Source of the DNA: Lentisphaerales bacterium
GTDB lineage: Bacteria; Verrucomicrobiota; Lentisphaeria; Lentisphaerales; Lentisphaeraceae
Reading direction: 5' to 3'
Assembly: GCA_022446985.1 (NCBI GenBank)
Contig: JAKVBD010000012.1
Span: forward strand, 1 to 64,000
DNA: 64,000 nucleotides
Of this stretch, positions 45,780-54,218 are shown one piece after another. The position numbers and the translations under genes are program-made. Positions within the stretch are counted from its first letter, which is position 1, and the number at the start of each line of letters is the position of its first letter. The notes beneath the pieces are model-generated. The model was not told the DNA's origin, ran no database searches, and was given only the letters and a program-made list of their open reading frames with translations.

Positions 45780-47402
45780 TTACAGATTATCTTCAGCGTT
45801 GTGGACCAAAGGAGTTCCTTCAACCACATCATCTTTTTTGTAGGAAACCTCATGAATCAATTTCCCCTCGTTATTTTTCAGTGACAATTTATCGCCGCCA
45901 TTGTTGAGGTTAATTGATGACTCAGCCAATTCTAGACGAATTGTTTCTCCAGGCTTAAGGGTATGATTGAGTTTGAGTTCGTAATTCTCCTGATCAGATA
46001 AAGTCCAATTAATCAATTGCACTTCAGCATCACCAATGTTGTGTAGTTCAATCCACTCTCTACCGTTATCATAGCCCTGTGGGTCAATCATCATAGATTT
46101 TATAAAGATTTCAGCTTTAGGTTCCTGAAGTGGTTGGAGTATTTCTAAGTCGTTTTCCAGTATTATTTTTTCTGTTATGTCATGAATTACTGGAGTAGAT
46201 TCACTTTGAACTTTTTTCTTACTGTCTTTTAACATGGGTAGGGAGTAAAAATAGGAGACAAGAGCAAAGGCAGTAAGGAAGCTTATGGAAAGTAACCAGT
46301 GTAGTAGGCTAGCTTCGCCTTTTTCTGAGATCTCATTGGAATTTCTGACGGGTAGTTTGGCTTCCATTTGAGAAGGTGCTGGAGTGAAGAGATCCTGTGA
46401 TGCAGTATTTGTGTCGACGACAGTTTTCACTTTTTGAAGGTCAGTTTTTAGGCTGTCGTAATCGGCATACCTGTCTTCTGGAGATTTCTGCAGCATTTTT
46501 AAAATTATACTACTAATTTCTCTTGGAAGTTCGGGCGCTAATTTGGCTGGATCTGCAGCGGGTTCATCGACGTGCATCTGACAGATTTCCTGAGCTGTTC
46601 TGGCTTTGTACACATAATGCCCGGTTACCATATGGTAGAAGACGGCTCCGAGGCTGTAGATATCGCTGCGAAAATCCTGCTTGGTATCTAAAAGTTGCTC
46701 AGGTGAAATGTAGTGAGGACTGCCTTTGATGGTGTCCGAATCTTCTGGCTGAATGGCATATTCTGGAAGGGCAAGACCAAGGTCTGTGAGCTTAACCTCG
46801 CCTTCGTGTGTGATCATTATGTTATCCGGTTTTATATCCCTGTGTACCAGTCTTTCCTTATTCCAGGCATAATTCAGGGCCGCTACGACCTGTAAGATGA
46901 TATCTACTGATTTTCTTGGACTCATTCGCCACTTTTCATGTAGGATTTCTTTTAGGGATTTACCGTCTACATATTCCATGGCGTAGTAGTAGATATGATC
47001 TTCCTCACCGATTGCATAGCACTGAGTGATATTTGGATGATTGAGCTTTCCAGCTAAACGACCTTCCTGCATAAGTTCATGGAGGTAGGTTTCCTCGGAA
47101 AGGATGCGATCATGAAGAATCTTGACCGCGCAGTATCTGTCAAGTGACATATGGTAAGCCAAAAAGACTGTGCCACAACCGCCAGAGCCTATCTCGTTTT
47201 GTAAAACAAAGTCTGCGATGACTACAGAAGGAGCAAAGCGAGATTTAGGAACTATGTGGTACTCTCCACAAGAGTGACACTGGACAGGTTTACCGCCATC
47301 CTCTGGTTGAGCAGAGATGACTGCTTTGCAGTGGTGGCAATAAACCTTAAGTAACTGCAGGTCTATATGATAATCTGTATCAAATGAGCCCATTTTAATC
47401 AT
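45780..47402 (-). CDS. Ser/Thr kinase with zinc ribbon and extracellular lamin-tail domain
   Basis: 540 residues. An N-terminal zinc ribbon (Cys22-x2-Cys25 ... Cys42-x2-Cys45) precedes a kinase domain (about 63-325) with glycine loop IGSGGCGTVF, Lys94 (CAVKIL), HRDIKPDN with Asp190, DLG at 207 and SPHYISPEQ. One membrane helix lies at about 367-390. Outside it, residues 430-528 form a lamin-tail (LTD) beta sandwich: EWIELHNIGDAEVQLINWTLSD, LKPGETIRL, NNGGDKLSLKNNEGKLIHEVSY. The start codon overlaps the stop of the PstS-like gene (TAATG), so the two are translationally coupled. LTD modules often bind at surfaces; the ligand is unknown. Confidence 0.9.
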   Translation of the reverse strand: MIKMGSFDTDYHIDLQLLKVYCHHCKAVISAQPEDGGKPVQCHSCGEYHIVPKSRFAPSVVIADFVLQNEIGSGGCGTVFLAYHMSLDRYCAVKILHDRILSEETYLHELMQEGRLAGKLNHPNITQCYAIGEEDHIYYYAMEYVDGKSLKEILHEKWRMSPRKSVDIILQVVAALNYAWNKERLVHRDIKPDNIMITHEGEVKLTDLGLALPEYAIQPEDSDTIKGSPHYISPEQLLDTKQDFRSDIYSLGAVFYHMVTGHYVYKARTAQEICQMHVDEPAADPAKLAPELPREISSIILKMLQKSPEDRYADYDSLKTDLQKVKTVVDTNTASQDLFTPAPSQMEAKLPVRNSNEISEKGEASLLHWLLSISFLTAFALVSYFYSLPMLKDSKKKVQSESTPVIHDITEKIILENDLEILQPLQEPKAEIFIKSMMIDPQGYDNGREWIELHNIGDAEVQLINWTLSDQENYELKLNHTLKPGETIRLELAESSINLNNGGDKLSLKNNEGKLIHEVSYKKDDVVEGTPLVHNAEDNL

Positions 47403-48595
47403 TATCTATTCAGCTTCTTCATTTCTTGAGCTGCGATGTAAGCATTAACCGGGAAGTAACCGTCTTTACGAACGATTGCCTGGCCCTGCTGACTGTAAAC
47501 ATACTTGATGAACTCTTTTTGGAGCTCAGTTGGTTTAGTGCCTGGTTTGATGTTAAGGGTAAGATATAAACTACGAGTCAGTGGGTAGTCACCACTGAAT
47601 GCATTGACTTCACTAGGTTTGAAGAATTTACTGGCGATATTTTCCGAAAGAGCCAAGGTTGCTACTTTTGGAGATTTATAAGCCACACCACTGTAACCAA
47701 TGGCAAATTTGTCTTTTGCAACAGAGTTTACAACTTCTTCTGAACCAACAAGGTTTTTGTTTGTAGACTTGTATTTACCTTTAAGTAGAACTTTTTTCTG
47801 AAATAAAGCATATGTTCCAGAAGCTGAGTTACGTGAGTAAACTTTGATTGGAGCTTTAGCCCATTCGCCTTTAAGGCCAAGTTGCCCCCAAGTCGTGATG
47901 TTGGAACCACCACGCTTCATTTCAGCAGAGAAAATAGCGTCCAGCTGCTGAAGAGTAATTCCAGTCTTTACTAGTGGATTTTCAGGGTGAATGAATACAG
48001 CAAGACTGTCTACTGCAACACGAACCTGAACTGGTTCATAACCGAATTTACCTTTGAACTTTGCGATCTCTGTAGTCTTCAGTGGGCGACTCATAGGCCC
48101 GATGTTGGATTTATTTTCTAATAGAGCAGGTACTGCAGTAGAAGAACCTTTTCCTTCGTGGCTGAATCTAAGATTCGGGTGGAATGATCTGAATTCTTTT
48201 TCCCACATTAACATCATGCGGTCCATACTGTCAGAACCAATAGAACGAAGTTGTAGGCTTTGTGGTTTTGCAGTGTAGTTCGTAAGGTTGAGGCCCAATT
48301 TTGCAGGTTGAGCTGCTACTGTTTGAACTTTGGCAACCGGAGCAACAGGTATAGGAGGTTGTGCAGGTGCAGCAGGAGATGGTTTCTTGTTGATGATCAT
48401 GTTGACCATCTGCACAGCTTCCTGTTCAGAAATAATGCCATCTTTTTTCATCTGCATGATTTTAGCAATCTTGTCTGTTTCTGAAACTTGATGAGCTTTG
48501 GTCTGCTGCTGTGGCTTATTGTAGTAATGGTGATTCTGGCAGGATGTTAATGCAACTCCTGCAGTTGCTAAGCTTAGCAATAATTTTGTCTTCAT
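47402..48595 (-). CDS. PstS-like phosphate-binding lipoprotein with SHOCT-like segment
   Basis: 397 residues. The lipobox LTSC at the N-terminus gives a lipoprotein. A short helical segment, KIMQMKKDGIISEQEAVQMVNMI, resembles SHOCT. A PstS-type periplasmic binding domain follows (about 115-395): IGSDSMDRMMLMWEKEFRSFHPNLRF, GKGSSTAVPALLENKSNIGPMSR, RNSASGTYALF, and the IAGYSGV-like IGYSGVAYK. It is clearly a paralogue of the PstS at 54488-55450. It sits between the caspase-like/FGE gene (9 bp upstream) and the kinase gene. Likely a phosphate sensor for that kinase rather than a transporter subunit; this is inference. Confidence 0.88.
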   Translation of the reverse strand: MKTKLLLSLATAGVALTSCQNHHYYNKPQQQTKAHQVSETDKIAKIMQMKKDGIISEQEAVQMVNMIINKKPSPAAPAQPPIPVAPVAKVQTVAAQPAKLGLNLTNYTAKPQSLQLRSIGSDSMDRMMLMWEKEFRSFHPNLRFSHEGKGSSTAVPALLENKSNIGPMSRPLKTTEIAKFKGKFGYEPVQVRVAVDSLAVFIHPENPLVKTGITLQQLDAIFSAEMKRGGSNITTWGQLGLKGEWAKAPIKVYSRNSASGTYALFQKKVLLKGKYKSTNKNLVGSEEVVNSVAKDKFAIGYSGVAYKSPKVATLALSENIASKFFKPSEVNAFSGDYPLTRSLYLTLNIKPGTKPTELQKEFIKYVYSQQGQAIVRKDGYFPVNAYIAAQEMKKLNR

Positions 48596-48604
48596 TCTAT
48601 TTCC

Positions 48605-50476
48605 TTATTTTTGAAGTTCGAGCACGATTCTAAAGCCAATACTTTGTGAAGTAACACTTGGGCTGTATTCCCAGCGATTGGCTGAGCGGGCTTTAATAGC
48701 AGGGTCATCAAATGAACCTCCACGGACTATCTTCATGTCCAACTCATTCTCTGAGGCAAAATCTTCGCTTGGACCTTGAGGGTCTTTTGTTTTTTGAGCA
48801 TCATAAGTGAAGCTCCAGTCACTGCACCACTCCCAGACATTTCCGTGCATGTCATGTAGCCCCCATGCGTTAGCTGGCTTTGAGGCGCATTTGTCAGGGG
48901 TGGATAAGTTATTTTCTTTAGTGAGGGCCTGATCAGTGCTTATTGTCCTACCGGTATTGAATGACAATTGGTTGCCGGCTCTACAGGCATACTCCCACTC
49001 AGCTTCAGTAGGAAGGCGATAAGTTAAGCCTTCTTGTTTTGAAAGCGCCTTGCAGAATTTAACAGCTTCTTCCCATGATACGCGGATTGGGTTATTGGCT
49101 ATACGTACAAGAGACTCATCATTGGCATGAACACCTTGTTCTGGTTTGTAGTTCATGCCCATAACCTGACGGAAATGGTCTTCTGTAATCTCACAAGCGC
49201 TCATGTAGAAACTTTTAGAGATTGTTATGTTGCGTTGATTTTCGTCCCACTCTCTGCCTTCTTCACCTTCTGGGCTTCCCATCATGAATTGTCCAGCTGG
49301 TATGTAGACCATGTCAATCATTTTAGAATTTTTAAAATTGTAGCCGGTGTAGCCATACTTCATTCTCATGTCTGGTTTTAAGGTTATTAGGGACTTAATG
49401 ATACCTTTATTTACTTGAGAATTTGGAGTCTCAGCAATTGTTGCAGTGAGGTTTGAGACTATATCTGAGTGGACTTTTTTGATGATGTCTGATGATTTCA
49501 GGTAAAGCTCAGAGGATTTTTTGAAGTCCTTTACAGAGAAAGCATTTTGAGCTGTCTTAAGGTTAGTTTGTAAGGTCTCCCACTGTGGGTGACTATAGAT
49601 TTCCAGAGTTTCACTTTTTAGCTCTTTCGCAAGATTATTGAACTTGTTTTCAACAGCAATAGATTTGCACTTTTGAAAGGAGCTTAAAGTTTGTTTCCAC
49701 TTGAAGTAATCTTTTACTGAATTTTCCAATTTCGCAGAGTTTGATATCCTGAATTTGATGACTGCAGCAGTAAAGAGATCTGAAGCATATTTATGTGCCC
49801 CGGCTCTTTTAGCCGCTTCCTGTTCTTCTATACATAGTTCTTTGAGTCGGTTTATTTCATCCGGTCCAATATTAACAACCCTGCCTGAAATTAAGTAATT
49901 ATTTTTATACAGATCTTCTAATAGTGGTTGACGCCAGTTGGAAATTGGTGATTGAAATAATTTTATAGCTTGTAATGAATCCTGTTGTATATTGAGAAGA
50001 ATGGCAGCGCCGTTATAATTAATAAAGCTTTTTTGAAATGCTTTTTTGATTTTATCTGTAATGGGGGTCGCAGACTGTATGATTAGCATTGCAGGATTGG
50101 ATGCTAAGTCATTGGCTGATAAATAGCTTAGGTTTTTTCCTGGATGACTTTCTGGAAGGGATATATAGAGTCGGTCATTTATGACTTTTATATGTGAGGA
50201 AATATAAATCAGTAATTTTTGCTTTTTTACCTTCAGAGCTTCTTTTGTGTTTTTGAGTGAAGGGAAGTAGCGAGTGCCATCTTTGCTATTGTCCAGTTTA
50301 ACTATTGGGAAGTGACCGCCATAGGTAGTGTAAATATTACGTATGAATTCATTTGGTTTTGCAGTTGTAATCTCCGGGTAATGAGCAAATTCGCTAATGT
50401 CTAGAATGATGGCGTTTTCTGCTTTAATGGAAATGAATGATAGTATCAGGCTAATTGCAAGTATTGCAGCTTTCAA
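48605..50476 (-). CDS. Secreted protein: degenerate caspase-like domain fused to FGE domain
   Basis: 623 residues with a signal peptide (ILAISLILSFISIKA). Residues about 20-190 have the order of a caspase/peptidase C14 fold: a first strand AIILDISEF, KLLIYISSHIKVINDRLYISLPE where GHG would stand, and MLIIQSATPI where the catalytic DxC usually lies. Both catalytic residues would be missing. A helical linker follows, and an FGE domain from about 385 (MIDMVYIPAGQFMMGSPEGEEG, EITEDHFRQVMG, VSWEEAVKFCKALS, YRLPTEAEWEYACRAG, WGLHDMHGNVWEWCSDW, VRGGSFDD). First gene of the operon with the PstS-like lipoprotein and kinase. The caspase reading is tentative; the FGE domain is certain. Confidence 0.75.
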   Translation of the reverse strand: MKAAILAISLILSFISIKAENAIILDISEFAHYPEITTAKPNEFIRNIYTTYGGHFPIVKLDNSKDGTRYFPSLKNTKEALKVKKQKLLIYISSHIKVINDRLYISLPESHPGKNLSYLSANDLASNPAMLIIQSATPITDKIKKAFQKSFINYNGAAILLNIQQDSLQAIKLFQSPISNWRQPLLEDLYKNNYLISGRVVNIGPDEINRLKELCIEEQEAAKRAGAHKYASDLFTAAVIKFRISNSAKLENSVKDYFKWKQTLSSFQKCKSIAVENKFNNLAKELKSETLEIYSHPQWETLQTNLKTAQNAFSVKDFKKSSELYLKSSDIIKKVHSDIVSNLTATIAETPNSQVNKGIIKSLITLKPDMRMKYGYTGYNFKNSKMIDMVYIPAGQFMMGSPEGEEGREWDENQRNITISKSFYMSACEITEDHFRQVMGMNYKPEQGVHANDESLVRIANNPIRVSWEEAVKFCKALSKQEGLTYRLPTEAEWEYACRAGNQLSFNTGRTISTDQALTKENNLSTPDKCASKPANAWGLHDMHGNVWEWCSDWSFTYDAQKTKDPQGPSEDFASENELDMKIVRGGSFDDPAIKARSANRWEYSPSVTSQSIGFRIVLELQK

Positions 50477-50566
50477 GTCTATGTTTCCTTATCTTTTTTG
50501 CCAATTTAGGAGATATAAGCACATATGCCGAATCGAAGTTGGTTAAGCTTGAGTTTAATATTTCCT

Positions 50567-50597
50567 ACAACTATTAAAAAATTATTAACTAGGTTAA
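50567..50597 (-). promoter_or_regulatory. Candidate Pho box of the caspase/FGE-PstS-kinase operon
   Basis: On the minus strand three direct units run towards the gene: TTAACCTAG (9), TTAATAATTTT (11) and TTAATAGTTGT (11). The last two repeat at the 11-bp spacing of PhoB/PhoP boxes, and the 9-11-11 layout is the same as at 54279-54309. The site ends about 90 bp before the start codon; a TATTAA that could serve as -10 follows. Confidence 0.5.
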
Positions 50598-50692
50598 TAA
50601 ATGGTTGTATTTGTTGTGAGGTTTATTTTTGGGGAAATTCCGGTTTTTATTTCTGGAGGTGAATCAATTTGCATTATTATGAAGAAAAAAAA

Positions 50693-50721
50693 TTGCCCAA
50701 ACAGTAAAACGTAAATATAGT
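50693..50721 (+). promoter_or_regulatory. Sigma-70-type promoter of the small lipoprotein gene
   Basis: TTGCCC (50693-50698), 17-bp spacer, TATAGT (50716-50721), about 55 bp before the ATG. Confidence 0.6.
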
Positions 50722-50775
50722 GGTACGGAATGCCTCGAGAGAGGTACTTAAAATAAACCTATAAAGGAAATAATC

Positions 50776-50922
50776 ATGGCTAAAAGTTTTATTAAAGCTC
50801 TATGTGTAGCAGTTGCTGCTACTGGTGTAGTTCTATCTGCTGGTTGTAGTTCTTGCTGTGGCGATTGCTCTGACAAACCGAAAGAGTGTTCTACTAAAAA
50901 GTGTGATTCTGACAAGAAGTAA
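50776..50922 (+). CDS. Small Cys-rich lipoprotein
   Basis: 48 residues: MAKSFIKALCVAVAATGVVL, then lipobox LSAGC, then a short tail with five further Cys among Lys, Asp and Ser (CSSCCGD-type clusters). AAAGGAAA precedes the ATG and a promoter and terminator flank it, so it is a complete monocistronic gene despite its size. The mature part could bind metal or form disulfides; small lipoproteins of this type are common in the PVC group, with unknown function. Confidence 0.8.
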   Translation: MAKSFIKALCVAVAATGVVLSAGCSSCCGDCSDKPKECSTKKCDSDKK

Positions 50923-50947
50923 TAATCAGCTTTTAGTTAGATTGTCA

Positions 50948-50981
50948 TGGGCTGTCATACATATGTGCAGCCCACGTTTTT
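50948..50981 (+). terminator. Terminator of the small lipoprotein gene
   Basis: TGGGCTG / CAGCCCA stem, 13-base loop, then CGTTTTT. Confidence 0.8.
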
Positions 50982-50996
50982 AGTTATATAAGTTAA

Positions 50997-52202
50997 TCAT
51001 GGTAGTGATGAAGTCATTAGTGACTCGCAACCCTTTATGAAATTCTCGAGAAGCTGAACGCCAAATTTAGGGTGGTTTCGGCACAATTGTCGATACCTGT
51101 CTGTCTCTAAATAAATAACTTTACACTTTTCACCGGCTATGTAGGTAAACTTCTCTTTTTTCTCCATCATCAGTGAATATTGGCCAAAAAACTGTTTGCG
51201 TTTAAGTGTGCCAATACGCTTATCATCATTGTAAACCTCTACAGTACCTTTCAGCACAATGAATAGTCCATGAGGGCACCGGCCCATATCGCATATAATT
51301 TCGTCTTTATCTATTTCATAAGTATCTACAGAGTTAATTAAGCGATTGATACGAGTGAAGTTCATGTCTTTAAATAGAAAGTTATCGAAGATGCTAAGAT
51401 CATTTAGGAGTTCTTCTTTATCTTCACAGAAATCTTCATAGGATTCCTCTTCAAGAGTACAGTTGATTAATATACAGGTTATGTTGTCACGTCCTCCGCG
51501 ATTGTTGGCAAGTTCTATGAGATCTTTAAGTACTATTTCCGGGTCTTGTCGGATAATTGGTAGAAACTCTATGGATTTACTGATGTTATTATAGAGGCCG
51601 TCAGAACAAAGAAGGAGTTGGTCTCCCGGTAATAGGTCAAATAGCATGGTGTCCGCTTCGACTGTTTGACTGAAGCCGATTGATTTTTTAAGGATGCTAT
51701 CGAAGCGGTAGGCTGTTACTGCTCTATGTGATGAAATACTGCGTTCACGGATTTCATGGCCAACGGTATGGTCTTCAGTAATTTGGTAAACTTCACTGTT
51801 TCTAGCCAGATAAAGTCTCGAATCACCGACATGGCCAAGTAGTGCTTTACTGTTTAAGATTAGAACGGCAGTGAAAGTTGTGGACATGCCATCTAGTTCA
51901 GGCTGCTTTTGGCCTTCGAGGTAAACTGTTTTACAAGCATTCAGAACAGCACTTTGCATGAGGCTGTGAATGAGGGCATCGTTATTTCCGAGGCAGAAAT
52001 ACTCTTCAATAATATGCTTGTTGGCCTCTATATACTCAGAACAGGTTTCGGCAGCCATTTTAGAAGCGACTTCACCGCCATTGCCACCACCGACACCATC
52101 ACAGACTATATAAAGTCCGAGTTCTTCATTGATTAAATAAAAGTCTTCGTTGTTATCGCGAATGATTCCAACATCGCTGATTCCCGAACCCTTAGTTTGC
52201 AT
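50997..52202 (-). CDS. PP2C-type phosphatase fused to a cyclic-nucleotide-binding domain
   Basis: 401 residues, cytoplasmic. The PPM/PP2C domain (about 1-245) has all metal-binding motifs: RDNNEDF (15-21), CDGVGGGNGG (34-43), GHVGDSR, LCSDGLYNNI and GGRDNIT. It would remove phosphate from Ser/Thr of kinase targets. Residues about 275-395 are a cNMP-binding beta barrel (DEIICDMGRCPHGLFIVLKGTVEVY, LKRKQFFGQYSLM), although the phosphate-binding cassette lacks the usual RAATVxA Arg. Allosteric control by a cyclic nucleotide, or a structural role, is inferred. A 35-bp palindrome stands 6 bp before the start codon. Confidence 0.9.
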   Translation of the reverse strand: MQTKGSGISDVGIIRDNNEDFYLINEELGLYIVCDGVGGGNGGEVASKMAAETCSEYIEANKHIIEEYFCLGNNDALIHSLMQSAVLNACKTVYLEGQKQPELDGMSTTFTAVLILNSKALLGHVGDSRLYLARNSEVYQITEDHTVGHEIRERSISSHRAVTAYRFDSILKKSIGFSQTVEADTMLFDLLPGDQLLLCSDGLYNNISKSIEFLPIIRQDPEIVLKDLIELANNRGGRDNITCILINCTLEEESYEDFCEDKEELLNDLSIFDNFLFKDMNFTRINRLINSVDTYEIDKDEIICDMGRCPHGLFIVLKGTVEVYNDDKRIGTLKRKQFFGQYSLMMEKKEKFTYIAGEKCKVIYLETDRYRQLCRNHPKFGVQLLENFIKGCESLMTSSLP

Positions 52203-52208
52203 GTCGAC

Positions 52209-52243
52209 CTATAATTAACATTATTGAATAATGTTAATTATAG
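52209..52243. promoter_or_regulatory. Perfect 35-bp palindrome upstream of the PP2C gene
   Basis: CTATAATTAACATTATT, one central base, then its exact reverse complement AATAATGTTAATTATAG. It fills most of the 68-bp gap between the Na/Pi gene and the PP2C gene and includes the AGG that should act as ribosome site for PP2C. It could be an operator, a translation-blocking hairpin or a terminator for the upstream gene; no T run follows on the minus strand. It contains TTAACATTATT as an inverted pair, similar to the TTAACA units near pstS. Confidence 0.8.
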
Positions 52244-52270
52244 ACAACGAAGGCTTAAAAATGAAGGTGC

Positions 52271-54196
52271 TTACGAGTTTCTTTTATTTGCCTTACTTTC
52301 AATGACGTGGACAAGGATATTATTTATCTTGCGGTAGGCATTGATTACATCGGAGTAAGTCGTGCTCAGAAGTGGAGGCATCTTCTCATTTGAAATGCGA
52401 TCCATATGTTTAGCGCGGAGTTTCTTGATGTGAATAACAAGAGATTCACTTTGAGATATTGACTCTGTGAACAGTTGCGCCAGATCAGTCTCTTTCTCGT
52501 GAACTTTTTCGTATTGTTTAACAACAAGTTTATGAAGGTCTTTGATCTCTTCTTTTTGTTCAGGGCTTAAAGATAGGCCATTATCCTCAAGTCTGAGTAA
52601 GAACTTCTGTAGTTGCATGACGTAGTCAGAGATAGATTCATACTCATCTGCTAAAAGAATTTGTTTTTTGGCTTCTTCAGTTTGCTCATGTGAAAGAGTT
52701 CCCGAAAGAACATCAGTCAGGAATTTTGTGATTTCAGTCTGAACAACGTCGAGTATGTTTTCACCTTCAAAGATCTTTTCTGCATTCTTCTTCTTACACT
52801 TATCAAGAGACTGCTCAAGAAGGTTAAGCATGTCACGTGTTTTGTCATTCATTTTGTCAATTTCAAATGCACTTTGTTCAATAGCGGCAAAAGATGAATC
52901 GTAGATCTGGAAGTCTAGGTGAGTAAGGTACTGACCTTCACCTTTTTGACGAGCAACAAATTTGTTTAGAATATTGGCTGCAATTCCAGTGAATGGTAGG
53001 AAGATAATTACGTTTGTGATGTTGAAAATGGAGTGAACCATTGCGATGGCACCAGTGACATTTATGTAATTCTCTTTGCCATCGACCATCTGAACAGCAT
53101 TTATGTCAGAAATTCCCATGAAGTTATCCATGACATAGTGAATGAATTCGAGGTAGGGGTGGAATATCGCGGTGATCCATATAACTCCCACCATGTTAAA
53201 GAAGACGTGGAAGTAAGCGGCTTTTTTGGCATTCGAGGATGAGCCGATTGAAGCTAGAAAGGCAGTAATAGTTGTACCGATGTTTTCACCCAGTACAAGA
53301 GCTGCTGCAGTTTCGAAGTTAATTGCGCCGGTTACGGCAAGTGCAATAGTTATACCTAGAGTTGCAGAGGAAGATTGGACAATAACTGTGAGTACACAGC
53401 CAACAAAAGCACATTTTAGAAGACCCCAATAAGTAGAAGCGTCGAATTGTAGGAATGCTGCTTCAAAAGCCTGAACTTCTTTAATTGGTTTGAAGCCATT
53501 CTTCATAAGTTCAAGACCGAAGAATATCATACCAATACCCATGACGGCAAGAGCGAAGTATTTTACACTTTCTTTTCTATTAAACAGGTATACAAAGGCA
53601 GATATACCGAGAATAGGAAGTCCCCACTTACCAATTTTAAGGAAAAGAACCCAACCGGTGATTGTCGTACCGATATTTGCACCAAGGATTATACCAATCG
53701 CCTGATTAAGTTCCATTATGGTACTATTAACAAAACCAACGGCCATAACAGTTGTCACTGAACTTGATTGAACAAGAAGGGTAACCATGACCCCAACACC
53801 ACAAGCCATAAAACGGTTATCTGTTACGGCTTTGATTAATTTTTTGAGACTATTTCCGGCAATTGTTTGTAAGCCGTCTGACATGTAGCGCATACCGAGG
53901 AGGAATATCCCTAATCCGCCAATTAGGTTGAAAACCATCGTAGTGATCAGCTTTGAGTCAACTTCTTTGTATTTTTTGTCGCTTGAAGATGTTTTTTGTT
54001 CTTTTTTAGTTGTCTCAGATTTTGGATTGTTAATTAAATTAATATTAACAGAAGTATTTGACTGGATATTAGTCTTTACTGAATCTTTACTGACTTCAAT
54101 GCCAGCGTTTTTTTCTGCATTTTGTGCATAAATAGGAGAAATTAAGGTGAAGTTAAGTACAAAAAGTACTAAACTCAGAATTCTCTTAATATTCAT
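52271..54196 (-). CDS. Na+/phosphate cotransporter (NptA/YjbB family) with PhoU-like tail
   Basis: 641 residues with a signal-like N-terminus (LSLVLFVLNFTLISPIYA). About nine membrane helices follow, with the duplicated QSSS motifs of the PF02690 family (LLVQSSSVTTVMAVGF and VIVQSSSATLGITIAL) and GANIGTT/GENIGTT. The C-terminal 210 residues are helical and PhoU-like (SAFEIDKMNDKTRDMLNLLEQ...). It imports or exports phosphate with sodium. It is divergent from pstS, with a shared 290-bp control region full of TTAA repeats. Confidence 0.9.
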   Translation of the reverse strand: MNIKRILSLVLFVLNFTLISPIYAQNAEKNAGIEVSKDSVKTNIQSNTSVNINLINNPKSETTKKEQKTSSSDKKYKEVDSKLITTMVFNLIGGLGIFLLGMRYMSDGLQTIAGNSLKKLIKAVTDNRFMACGVGVMVTLLVQSSSVTTVMAVGFVNSTIMELNQAIGIILGANIGTTITGWVLFLKIGKWGLPILGISAFVYLFNRKESVKYFALAVMGIGMIFFGLELMKNGFKPIKEVQAFEAAFLQFDASTYWGLLKCAFVGCVLTVIVQSSSATLGITIALAVTGAINFETAAALVLGENIGTTITAFLASIGSSSNAKKAAYFHVFFNMVGVIWITAIFHPYLEFIHYVMDNFMGISDINAVQMVDGKENYINVTGAIAMVHSIFNITNVIIFLPFTGIAANILNKFVARQKGEGQYLTHLDFQIYDSSFAAIEQSAFEIDKMNDKTRDMLNLLEQSLDKCKKKNAEKIFEGENILDVVQTEITKFLTDVLSGTLSHEQTEEAKKQILLADEYESISDYVMQLQKFLLRLEDNGLSLSPEQKEEIKDLHKLVVKQYEKVHEKETDLAQLFTESISQSESLVIHIKKLRAKHMDRISNEKMPPLLSTTYSDVINAYRKINNILVHVIESKANKRNS

Positions 54197-54218
54197 ATAT
54201 TCTCAGTTTATTAAGTTC

